DNA of 56,687 nucleotides from positions 1 through 56,687 of the forward strand of contig QEUP01000021.1 in NCBI GenBank assembly GCA_003577145.1, given 5' to 3'. Shown here one piece after another: positions 16,371 to 23,603 of this stretch (position 1 is its first letter; every line of letters begins with the position of its first letter). A program made the translations under genes and the position numbers. Source of the stretch: Acidobacteriota bacterium (GTDB lineage: Bacteria > Actinomycetota > Acidimicrobiia > Acidimicrobiales > Microtrichaceae). The notes below the pieces were generated by a model, which was not told the DNA's origin, made no database searches, and worked only from the letters and a program-made list of their open reading frames with translations.

Positions 16371-17530
16371 ACGTAGCGATAGTCGGCATCGGCATCCACC
16401 CGTTCGGTCGGCACGAGGGAGTCTCCTCACTGGACATGGGTGGGTACGCGGTACGGCAAGCCCTGCGCGACGCAGGGATCCCGTGGCAGGATCTGCAGTT
16501 CGCGTTCGGCGGGAGCCTCGGTGCGCACCTGCCGGGCAACGATCCGGCGACGGCTGACACGCTCGTCAGCCGGCTCGGGCTCACGGGCCTGCCCTTCGTC
16601 AACGTCCACAACGGCTGTGCCACCGCGGGGAGTGCGCTGTCGCTGGCAGCGAGCACCATCGAATCGGGAGCTTTCGACGTCGGCCTGGCAGTTGGCTTCG
16701 ACAAGCATCCGCGAGGCCATTTCAGCTCCGATCCCGAGATCCTCGGGCTGCCACCTTGGTACGGCGAGATGGGCTTCCTGGTCACCACGCAGTTCTTCGC
16801 CATGAAGATCAACCGCTACATGCACGACTACGGGATATCCAGTTCAACGCTGGCCAAGGTGGCCGCCAAGGCGTACCGCAACGGATCGATGAACCCCAAC
16901 GCATGGCGACGCAAGCCGTTCAGCGAAGAGGAGATCCTGTCTTCGCGGATGCTCAACTACCCGCTGACCCAGTACATGTTCTGCTCGCCCGACGAGGGCG
17001 CCGCGGCGGTCGTGCTGTGCCGTGCCGACCGGGCAAGAGAGTTCACCGAGCGGCCTGTCTATTTGCGGGCCGCCACGATCAGGACCAGGCGTTTCGGCTC
17101 CTTCGAGGTGTTCAGCCCCTGGCTCCCGCTGACCCGAACCGACAGCCCCACCGTCGATGCGTCCCGAGCGGCCTACGAAGCTGCCGGGCTGGGGCCCGAC
17201 GACATCGACGTGGCGCAGATCCAGGACAGCGAGGCCGGCGCCGAGGTGATGCACATGGCCGAGAACGGCCTGTGTGCCGACGGCGAGCAGGAGGCGCTCA
17301 TCCAGGCGGGCGAGACCGAGATCGGGGGGCGCCTGCCCATCAACACCGATGGGGGCCTCATCGCCAACGGCGAGCCGATCGGCGCGTCGGGGATGCGCCA
17401 GGTGTACGAGACCGTGCTCCAGTTGCGCGGAGACGCCGGCGAACGCCAGGTGCCCGGCAGACCGCGCGTGGGGTTCACCCAGGTCTACGGCGCGCCCGGT
17501 GTCGGCTCCTGCACCATCCTCACAACTTGA
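16367..17530 (+). CDS. thiolase-like enzyme with altered catalytic loops (possible Ltp2-type aldolase)
   Basis: A 387-residue thiolase-fold protein of the SCP-x/lipid-transfer branch. The nucleophile region is present (HNGCATAGSALS), but two other catalytic loops differ: the GHP motif reads GEPIGASG and the usual HDCF-type loop reads QDSEAGAEV. The thiolase at 1096-2286 keeps both. Loss of these histidines argues against ordinary thiolysis. Ltp2-type retro-aldolases are thiolase homologues that act on side-chain CoA thioesters together with DUF35 proteins, and the gene here overlaps a DUF35 gene. Aldolase function is inference. It ends 9 bp from the convergent amidase. Confidence 0.82.
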   Translation: MNVAIVGIGIHPFGRHEGVSSLDMGGYAVRQALRDAGIPWQDLQFAFGGSLGAHLPGNDPATADTLVSRLGLTGLPFVNVHNGCATAGSALSLAASTIESGAFDVGLAVGFDKHPRGHFSSDPEILGLPPWYGEMGFLVTTQFFAMKINRYMHDYGISSSTLAKVAAKAYRNGSMNPNAWRRKPFSEEEILSSRMLNYPLTQYMFCSPDEGAAAVVLCRADRAREFTERPVYLRAATIRTRRFGSFEVFSPWLPLTRTDSPTVDASRAAYEAAGLGPDDIDVAQIQDSEAGAEVMHMAENGLCADGEQEALIQAGETEIGGRLPINTDGGLIANGEPIGASGMRQVYETVLQLRGDAGERQVPGRPRVGFTQVYGAPGVGSCTILTT

Positions 17531-17539
17531 GAGGCTCGA

Positions 17540-18952
17540 TCAGGAGACCGGTGGCCTCCGCTCAGCCCATGGCCGCGCCGACTCCAACTGAGCGCACACC
17601 TGGATCAGCGTCGACTCCGCCGCGGGTCCGGCCACCAGCTGCACGCCCACCGGAAGGCCGTTCTCGTCCAGCCCGACCGGCAGGGAGGCTGCCGGTTGAC
17701 CGGTGGTGTTCCACATCGACGTGAACGGGGTCATGGCGAAGATCGCCGCCATGTCCTCAACCCCGACTCCCTCCAGGGAGCCGACCGGCGGCGGGGCCTG
17801 TGCAACCGTGGGAGTGACCAACAGGTCGAAGTCGCCGAAGAACGCCAGCGCCTTGCGGCTCGCCGTCTGCAACGATCGCATCGCCTGGACGTAGATCGTG
17901 CCGGGTATTCCCGTTCCCATCTCCATGAGCGTCCTGGTCCAGGGATCCAGGGTCTCCGGGGGAGGGCGTTCGGCGGCACGTGAAGCGTGGTCGACGGCAA
18001 ACGCGGTTGCCGCGGCCATCAAGTCGTCCGGGCCGAAGATCGGCGGCTCCACCAACTCGACTCGATGGCCCAGCTCGCCGAGCAGCTCCGCCGCCTCCTC
18101 GGCGGCGCGCAGGTGGGCGGGCTCAACCGCCGAGGCCTGCACCCCGGGGTGGGGATGGTAGGCGATCCGGAGGGGTGGCGGCTCGGTCTGCGCGTCCTGT
18201 AGGAAGGGGTGGTCGGCCGGCGGAGCCCAGTAGGCGTCGCCGGTTTCGTAGCCTGCCATCACATCGAGCAGAGCCGAGGCGTCAGCCACGGTCCGGGCGA
18301 TGGGGCCGTCGATGCTGAAGAAGCGCTGCGGCTCCGGTGCCGCAGAGACCCTGCCTCGTGAGGGCTTCAGCCCGAAGACTCCACACCAGGCGGACGGATT
18401 TCGGATCGAGCCCCCGCCGTCTGAACCGTGAGCCAACGGACACAGGCCCGCCACCACCGACGCCGCCGCCCCACCCGAAGAACCGCCGGCTGACCTGGTC
18501 GGATCCCAGGGATTGCGGCCAGGTGGGTAGCCGGGAGGTTCGCTGATGCTCAACGGCCCGAACTCGGGCACGATCGTCTTGCCGAGCAACGGCATCCCCG
18601 CCCTCTTGATCCGCGCCACGACGGCGTCGTCGCGGTCCGGAACCCGGTCGTGCCATTCAGCAGTCCCGTGGGTGGTGCGGATCCCCGCAGTGTCGGCCAG
18701 GTCCTTGATCGAGATGGGGACTCCGAACAGCGGGGGTAGGTCCTCGACCGCCTGCAGTGCCGCATCCGCGACCTCCGCCTGGACGCCGGCGACGTCCGCG
18801 GCGACCGTGACATAGGCGCCCAGCCGGTCGTTGAGCGCCTCGATTCGGCGGAGGTAGACCTCCACCAGCTCCGAGGAGGTGACCTCACGCTTCCGGAGCA
18901 GCCCTCCCAGCTCCAGGGCAGGCATGAAAGCCACCTCTCGATCGTCGATCAT
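17540..18952 (-). CDS. amidase signature-family hydrolase
   Basis: A 470-residue amidase with the complete triad: Lys83 in ISIKDLA, cis-Ser158 in GGSSGG and Ser182 in DGGGSIR (24 residues apart). It would release a free acid from an amide. It is the last gene of a minus-strand operon after an acyl-CoA dehydrogenase and an enoyl-CoA hydratase (28 bp gap), under operator copy 5. The presence of two divergent amidases in one regulon suggests that the imported compound or an intermediate carries an amide, or that two related amides are used. Confidence 0.9.
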   Translation of the reverse strand: MIDDREVAFMPALELGGLLRKREVTSSELVEVYLRRIEALNDRLGAYVTVAADVAGVQAEVADAALQAVEDLPPLFGVPISIKDLADTAGIRTTHGTAEWHDRVPDRDDAVVARIKRAGMPLLGKTIVPEFGPLSISEPPGYPPGRNPWDPTRSAGGSSGGAAASVVAGLCPLAHGSDGGGSIRNPSAWCGVFGLKPSRGRVSAAPEPQRFFSIDGPIARTVADASALLDVMAGYETGDAYWAPPADHPFLQDAQTEPPPLRIAYHPHPGVQASAVEPAHLRAAEEAAELLGELGHRVELVEPPIFGPDDLMAAATAFAVDHASRAAERPPPETLDPWTRTLMEMGTGIPGTIYVQAMRSLQTASRKALAFFGDFDLLVTPTVAQAPPPVGSLEGVGVEDMAAIFAMTPFTSMWNTTGQPAASLPVGLDENGLPVGVQLVAGPAAESTLIQVCAQLESARPWAERRPPVS

Positions 18953-18980
18953 CGAAGGACCCCCTTTCGCCAGCTCGGTC

Positions 18981-19766
18981 TCACATCCCGTCGAAGCACG
19001 GAGGCCGCTTCTCGAGAAACGCTGCTATCCCCTCGTGGGCATCGTGGCGCCCGGCGGCCCGCGCCAGCTCCTCGCTCTCGGCCGCGAGATGCGGCTCGAG
19101 CCCTCGGGTCCAGGCGCTCCTCACGAGGCGCTTGGCGGCGCCGAACGCCTGCATCGGACCCGCAGCAAGCGAGCGGGCGAGTTCAGCGCCGGCCTCGGCC
19201 GTCTCCCCATCGCGCACCACGCTGGTCACCAGACCCCAGTCGAGCGCCTCGCCGGCATCGAGCACACGGTTGGTGAGGACGAGCTCCATGGCGCGACGTT
19301 CGCCCACCAGGCGAGGTAGGAACCAGCTCGACGAGCCGTCCGGTGTCAGGCCGACAGCGGTGTAGGCCATGACGAAACGGGCCGACTCGGACGCGACCAC
19401 CAGGTCCCCCGCCGACACGAGCCCGAGCCCAGCGCCTGCTGCGCTGCCCTCGACGGCGACCACGAGTGGCGCTTCGAGTCGAACAAGCTCCGAGACGGCC
19501 TCGTGCAGGTGAGAAGTGATCTCGCGCAGCAGCGCCGGTAGGTCATCGCTGCGGGCGAAGGCCTTCAGGTCCCCGCCGGCGCAGAAGACACCTCCGGCGC
19601 CCGTCAACAGGACCGCTCGTACTGCCGGATCGTCCCTCAACCGACGGGCCGCGCGCGCCAGTCCCTTGGCCACGTCGAGGTCGATCGTGTTGGCTGCCTC
19701 GGGGCGGGACAGCTCGATTCGAGCGACGCCCCTGCTGACGTCGACGACAACCTGCGTTTCACTCAC
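18981..19766 (-). CDS. enoyl-CoA hydratase/isomerase
   Basis: A 261-residue crotonase with oxyanion segments VFCAGGDLKAF and VEGSAAGAGLGLVSAGD, and TPDGSSSWFLPRLVGERRAMEL following. An upstream extension of the frame overlaps the preceding gene; the GTG at 19766 (VSETQVVVDVSRG) is preceded by a GGGGG ribosome site and leaves 16 bp after the dehydrogenase stop. It is the second gene of the operon under operator copy 5, likely acting on the enoyl-CoA made by the dehydrogenase encoded just upstream. Confidence 0.88.
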   Translation of the reverse strand: MSETQVVVDVSRGVARIELSRPEAANTIDLDVAKGLARAARRLRDDPAVRAVLLTGAGGVFCAGGDLKAFARSDDLPALLREITSHLHEAVSELVRLEAPLVVAVEGSAAGAGLGLVSAGDLVVASESARFVMAYTAVGLTPDGSSSWFLPRLVGERRAMELVLTNRVLDAGEALDWGLVTSVVRDGETAEAGAELARSLAAGPMQAFGAAKRLVRSAWTRGLEPHLAAESEELARAAGRHDAHEGIAAFLEKRPPCFDGM

Positions 19767-19782
19767 GTCGAACCCCCGATAC

Positions 19783-21015
19783 TCAGTTCCGCGGCACCTG
19801 ACTCCAGGGCAGGTCGCGATCGACCGACGGCTCCTTGGGCAGGCCGAGCACCCGCTCGCCGATGACGTTCTTGGCGATCTCGGTGGTTCCGCCTCCGATG
19901 GTGGCGCCCACGGCGGTGAGGAAGGCCTTCTGGGTGTCGGAGGTGTCGGCCTCGCCGAGGATGGCGGGCGACACCGTCGCCGGGCGGCGCATCTCGTAGT
20001 CGGAGATGAGCATTGCCTCCGGCCCCAGCAGATCCATGCACAAGCCGAACAACCGCTGATGGTGCGGGGACACGGCAACTTTGCCGAGCGAGCTCTCGGG
20101 GCCGGGCGTTCCCTGCTTGCGGAGGCTTTCGGCTCGCATCATGAGCAAGCGGATGATCTCGTCCTCGATCCACACCTGCACCACGCGGTCGCGCAGCAGG
20201 GGGTCCTTGTCGTCCTTGTCGACCCACAGATCGAGGACGTGGTCGATCAGGTTGCCCGAACGGCTCGGGTCGGCCAGGCGGCCCAGCATCGTCCGCTCGT
20301 TCATGAGCGTGGCGATGGCGACAGCCCACCCCTGGCCCACCTCACCTATTCGTCCGGAATCCGGAACCCTGACATCGGTGAGGTAGACCTCGTTGAACTC
20401 GGCTTCCCCCGTCAGTTGGCGCAGTGGTCTGACCTCCACGCCGGGCGAGTGCATGTCGATCCAGAAGTAGGTGAGGCCCTGGTGCTTGGGTACATCCGGA
20501 TCCGATCGGGCCAGCAGCAGCCCCTTGTCGGCCACATGGGCGATGGTCGTCCAGACCTTCTGGCCGTTGACCACCCACTCGTCACCGTCACGGACCGCCC
20601 GCGTCGAGAGCGACGCGATGTCCGAACCGGCGCCCGGTTCGGAGAACATCTGACACCAGATGTCCTCGCAGGTGAATATGCGCCTGAGGTGTTGCTGTTG
20701 CTGCTCGTCGGTGCCGAAGGCGATCAGCGTGGGCGCCGCCATCCCGACCCCCATCATGTTACGGGCGATGTTGGACGGCACGCCCGCTTCGACAAAGCGT
20801 CGATCGATCAGCTCCTGCAGGTCGGGGGACAGGCCCAGGCCCCCGCGACCCTCCGGGAAGTCGACCCAGGCGAGGCCGGCGTCGTACATCGCCCCCCAGG
20901 TGAGCGACGGGTCCTCCCGCTCGTCGTGACGGGCCAGGACCTGCTCGATCAGACGGCCGAGCCGCTCGACCTCTCCACCCCGCGTCGCCGCCACCTTCGC
21001 TGAGGTCACTGCCAT
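19783..21015 (-). CDS. acyl-CoA dehydrogenase (FadE-like)
   Basis: A 410-residue acyl-CoA dehydrogenase: MFSEPGAGSDIASL, VNGQKVWTTIAHVADKG, LTGEAEFNEVYL and the C-terminal GGGTTEIAKNVIGERVLGLP blocks are all present. I chose the ATG at 21015 because GGAGG lies 5 nt upstream; an alternative GTG at 21033 has no usable spacing. It heads a minus-strand operon (dehydrogenase, hydratase, amidase) and has operator copy 5 about 35 bp upstream. It differs clearly from the dehydrogenase at 14689, so the two may form a heteromeric enzyme, as some actinobacterial steroid FadE pairs do, or act at different steps. Confidence 0.92.
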   Translation of the reverse strand: MAVTSAKVAATRGGEVERLGRLIEQVLARHDEREDPSLTWGAMYDAGLAWVDFPEGRGGLGLSPDLQELIDRRFVEAGVPSNIARNMMGVGMAAPTLIAFGTDEQQQQHLRRIFTCEDIWCQMFSEPGAGSDIASLSTRAVRDGDEWVVNGQKVWTTIAHVADKGLLLARSDPDVPKHQGLTYFWIDMHSPGVEVRPLRQLTGEAEFNEVYLTDVRVPDSGRIGEVGQGWAVAIATLMNERTMLGRLADPSRSGNLIDHVLDLWVDKDDKDPLLRDRVVQVWIEDEIIRLLMMRAESLRKQGTPGPESSLGKVAVSPHHQRLFGLCMDLLGPEAMLISDYEMRRPATVSPAILGEADTSDTQKAFLTAVGATIGGGTTEIAKNVIGERVLGLPKEPSVDRDLPWSQVPRN

Positions 21016-21048
21016 GGCTGCCTCCGACCGCACCCTTCACGACCTAGA

Positions 21049-21066
21049 TGTGAACGGAGATTAACA
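21049..21066. promoter_or_regulatory. 18-bp regulon operator (copy 5)
   Basis: TGTGAAC-GGAG-ATTAACA matches the consensus with one change in the right arm. It lies in front of the minus-strand acyl-CoA dehydrogenase operon. Confidence 0.75.
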
Positions 21067-21102
21067 GCGAATCGGTCCTCCTACCTCGTGCCGCCAGGTC
21101 CT

Positions 21103-21132
21103 TTGGATGTGACCGCCGTCACGGGGTAGCCT
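21103..21132 (+). promoter_or_regulatory. promoter with internal CRP-like palindrome
   Basis: TTGGAT (21103-21108) and TAGCCT (21127-21132) are 18 bp apart, pointing at the secreted protein gene at 21219. Within the spacer, TGTGA-CCGCCG-TCACG (21108-21123) fits the CRP/FNR-family layout of TGTGA-N6-TCACA with one mismatch. Confidence 0.45.
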
Positions 21133-21218
21133 GTTGGTGAGCCGGCATCCCGGGCGAAATCCGCGGTCACCGCGGATCGGGTTGCCGGCGGGCGGAATTG
21201 CCGAGACAGGGAGAGGCA

Positions 21219-22364
21219 ATGAGTAGATCGGCGGGAACCAAACGCGGTCGCTTCGCGCGCCTATTGGCGGCAGTTGCGGTGATCGCGGTGATAGCTGTTA
21301 CAGGTCTGCCCACCCCCGCGGGTGCGGCCGACCACGAGTGGGCGATCCTCACCAACGACCCCGACCCTTGCAACGAGTTGCTGGGTGTCTGCGTCGGAGG
21401 TGAACCGGACGCGAGGCAAGACGACGCCATCACGATGAGCGCCGAGCTGTGTTACGACAGCGGGTTCTTCGATGTGTGCACCGACCTGACGGTGGGCTGG
21501 AACAACCTCGCAGACGACGGCGCGTCGAGCGTGAACGTCCAGTACGACCTCGACGGCAACGGTACGGCCGACGCGACCGAAGGTCCCTACTCCAGTGGGA
21601 CGATCGACAGTTGCGACAACGACGCAACCGGCTACGGCTGTACGATCAACCACACGTTTGCGCCCAACACGGTGGGGCCCGGCGCCTACGACTCGGCGAC
21701 CCGGGTCTGCAGTGCCAGCAACCCGTCGAGCTGCTCGAGCTGGGAGACGTGGTCGATACTCGGCATCCAGACCGACTACGACGTCACGTGCGCGCCGGGC
21801 GTCGACAACGACGGTGACGGGGTCCCGTGCGAGTTCGATCCCGACGGCGATACCCAGTACTTCGCCGGGAGCAACCTGAACTGTGTCAACAGCGATATCG
21901 GTGGCACACCCGTCGACATCGAGCACCTGGGCAGCTTGAACTTCTCCACGGCTACGACCAACGGCTTCTGCGCCGCCTCGTTCCTGGGCCTGTTCAAGTT
22001 CATGGCGGGTCAGTTCCTCTGGGTCGACGTCGACTTCATCGGCCAGACCGGTCTCAAGGACACCCTCGCCAAGTTCTGGGCGACCACGGTGATCCTGAGC
22101 CAGGACAGCGGCGACGTGAAGGAGGCCTACATCGGCGGAATCGGGCTCTGCATCGGCCCCGACGCCGGCTCGATCTTCGGGTTCAAGCTGGCCGTCTGCA
22201 ACTTCCAGGCCTCGTTCCAGGATGACGACAACCTCCTCGGCGTGGACGAGTTCCAGATAAAGGCGGTCGGCACCGGCTTCAACATCGCCTACGGCTTCGA
22301 CGGCGACGGCAACCGCGATCCTGCGATCAGCCTGTTGAACGGTTGGGACATCACCACCAACTGA
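21219..22364 (+). CDS. secreted cysteine-rich protein with Asp-rich calcium-type loops
   Basis: A 381-residue exported protein of unknown family. The ATG at 21219 follows GGGAGAGG. The signal peptide is about residues 1-37 (Arg/Lys N-region, AAVAVIAVIAVTG core, cleavage after PAGA). The mature part is acidic, has more than a dozen cysteines (for example 51, 58, 78, 87, 132, 141, 164, 172, 191, 204 and 222) and contains loops DLDGNGTAD (110-118), DNDGDGVPCEFDPDGD (196-211) and FDGDGNRDP near the end, like thrombospondin type 3 or dockerin calcium loops. There is no sorting signal or membrane anchor, so it is probably released or loosely wall-associated. It is divergent from the dehydrogenase operon. 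Confidence 0.75.
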   Translation: MSRSAGTKRGRFARLLAAVAVIAVIAVTGLPTPAGAADHEWAILTNDPDPCNELLGVCVGGEPDARQDDAITMSAELCYDSGFFDVCTDLTVGWNNLADDGASSVNVQYDLDGNGTADATEGPYSSGTIDSCDNDATGYGCTINHTFAPNTVGPGAYDSATRVCSASNPSSCSSWETWSILGIQTDYDVTCAPGVDNDGDGVPCEFDPDGDTQYFAGSNLNCVNSDIGGTPVDIEHLGSLNFSTATTNGFCAASFLGLFKFMAGQFLWVDVDFIGQTGLKDTLAKFWATTVILSQDSGDVKEAYIGGIGLCIGPDAGSIFGFKLAVCNFQASFQDDDNLLGVDEFQIKAVGTGFNIAYGFDGDGNRDPAISLLNGWDITTN

Positions 22365-22381
22365 CGCCGAGCAACTCGGCG
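22365..22381. terminator. short hairpin after secreted protein gene
   Basis: CGCCGAG and CTCGGCG form a perfect 7-bp stem with a 3-nt loop, directly after the stop codon. There is no U tract. Confidence 0.45.
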
Positions 22382-22401
22382 GGGCTCACATCCACAGGGG
22401 T

Positions 22402-22436
22402 GAGTGGGGGACGTCAGAGCGCGACGCCCCCCACTC
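22402..22436. terminator. bidirectional terminator-like hairpin
   Basis: GAGTGGGGG with CGTC pairs with GACG and CCCCCACTC across a 7-nt loop, with one mismatch: a 14-position stem between the convergent secreted protein and enoyl-CoA hydratase genes. Confidence 0.6.
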
Positions 22437-22439
22437 GTC

Positions 22440-23231
22440 TCAGGAGAACCGGGGTGGGCGCTTCTCCTCGATCGCGGCCACGCCCTCGTGCACGTCGGGT
22501 CCGCTGAACCCGAGCATCTCCAGGGCAACCGAGGTGTCGAAGATCGGACCGGCGTGGCGGTACCAGTTGTTGAGCGCGTACTTGGTCCAGCGGATCGCGG
22601 ACTGGCTGCCGGCGGCCAACTTCCTGGCCACCTCGAAGGCGGTCTCGATCACCTCGTCGTCCTCCACTGCAAGGGACACGAGGCCGAGTCGCTCGGCCTC
22701 TTGACCGCTCAGGCGATCGCAGGTGAGCAGGTAGTACTTGGCCTTGGCCATCCCGCAGAGGATCGGCCAGCAGATGGCGGCATGGTCGCCGGCAGCCACG
22801 CCCAGGCGGGTGTGGCCGTCGATGAGCAAGGCATTTCGCCCCGCGACGGAGATGTCGGCCAGTAGCGCTACCGCCAACCCGGCGCCCACGGTCGGACCTT
22901 CGATAGCCGAGACGACCGGCTTGGAGCAGTTGACGATGTTGTAGACGATGTCCCTGGCTTCGCGCATGACCTCGCTGCGGTAGGCGAAGTCGGCGGTCAT
23001 GGCTTTCACCATCTCGAGATCACCGCCGGCGGAGAACGCCCCGCCGGCTCCGTGGACCACCGCCACCCGTGCGTCAGGATCGGCATCCACCGACTTCCAG
23101 ACCTCGGCCAGCTGGCGATGCTTCACCCGGTCGACCGCGTTGAGCTTCCCGGGGGTGTCGAGCACGATCCGTACGAGGCCCTCTGCGGGCCGGTCGATCG
23201 CGAGACTGTCGAATTCGGCGTAGCGCTGCAT
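22440..23231 (-). CDS. enoyl-CoA hydratase/isomerase
   Basis: A 263-residue crotonase with oxyanion segments [11 protein letters not shown] and [18 protein letters not shown]. The usual acid-base region reads [15 protein letters not shown], which resembles hydratase-like proteins that act on unusual acyl-CoAs. The ATG at 23231 gives a normal family N-terminus; an in-frame GTG at 23261 is possible, and neither has a good ribosome site. It stands alone, convergent to the secreted protein gene, and no copy of the 18-bp operator lies near it, so it is probably outside the catabolic regulon. Confidence 0.85.
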   Translation of the reverse strand: MQRYAEFDSLAIDRPAEGLVRIVLDTPGKLNAVDRVKHRQLAEVWKSVDADPDARVAVVHGAGGAFSAGGDLEMVKAMTADFAYRSEVMREARDIVYNIVNCSKPVVSAIEGPTVGAGLAVALLADISVAGRNALLIDGHTRLGVAAGDHAAICWPILCGMAKAKYYLLTCDRLSGQEAERLGLVSLAVEDDEVIETAFEVARKLAAGSQSAIRWTKYALNNWYRHAGPIFDTSVALEMLGFSGPDVHEGVAAIEEKRPPRFS

Positions 23232-23272
23232 GCGGACTTGGTAGCCCAGACAGCTCGTCACCGTTCAATCGA

Positions 23273-23403
23273 GCCCGGGTCCGGGAAGCGGTGAGGCTCC
23301 CGGGCGCCTGAGGTGACCGGCAGCGGGCACTGGCAAAGCCCGTAGTCGGGGGTGGTCCGAAAGTCCCGGTTGCCTGCCTGACAAAATCCTCTGGCCGATC
23401 GGG
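23273..23403 (+). ncRNA. candidate structured leader, weakly cobalamin-riboswitch-like
   Basis: This lies in a 372-bp non-coding stretch (23232-23603) upstream of the thioester surface protein. It has a GCCCGGG...CCCGGGC stem around 23274-23312, GGGAAGCGGTGA at 23283-23294, a CGGGC...GCCCG hairpin around 23324-23343 containing ACTG, and AAGTCCCGGTTGCCTGCC at 23361-23378. The order GGGAA, GGTG, TCC, ACTG, GTCCxGG..CCTGCC recalls the cobalamin riboswitch core, but it is shorter than usual and several conserved bases differ. The other possibility is simply GC-rich hairpins. The rest of the gap shows nothing further I can name. Confidence 0.25.
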
Positions 23404-23582
23404 AACTCCGGCCCATGCGGGGACGTGGTAACAGGTGAAACACTCTTTGTAGTCAATCCACCACGGTGAGTAGGGGAAGCTCTGAAGCGCCGGCCTTATC
23501 TGGTCGCTTGGTCGGCGTGGAGCTAGCAGCGAACCCGGCCCTCGGTCACCACCGCCGGGGTCGCGACGCGGCCACTCGGCGG

Positions 23583-23598
23583 ATCACCCAGAGGTGAT
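23583..23598 (+). promoter_or_regulatory. hairpin sequestering the ribosome-binding site
   Basis: ATCACC (23583-23588) pairs perfectly with GGTGAT (23593-23598) over a 4-nt loop. The Shine-Dalgarno GAGGTGA (23591-23597) lies in the right arm, 6 nt before the ATG at 23604, so folding would hide it. This looks like a translational switch or expression platform. Confidence 0.55.
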
Positions 23599-23603
23599 TC
23601 GCA

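Noticed and set aside
23321-23380. Cyclic-di-GMP-I riboswitch, suggested by GCAAAGCC and GGTTGCC
   Set aside because: The 5' GGGCAAACC segment, the GNRA loop and its receptor could not be placed; the GCAAAGCC is part of a simple CGGGC/GCCCG hairpin.
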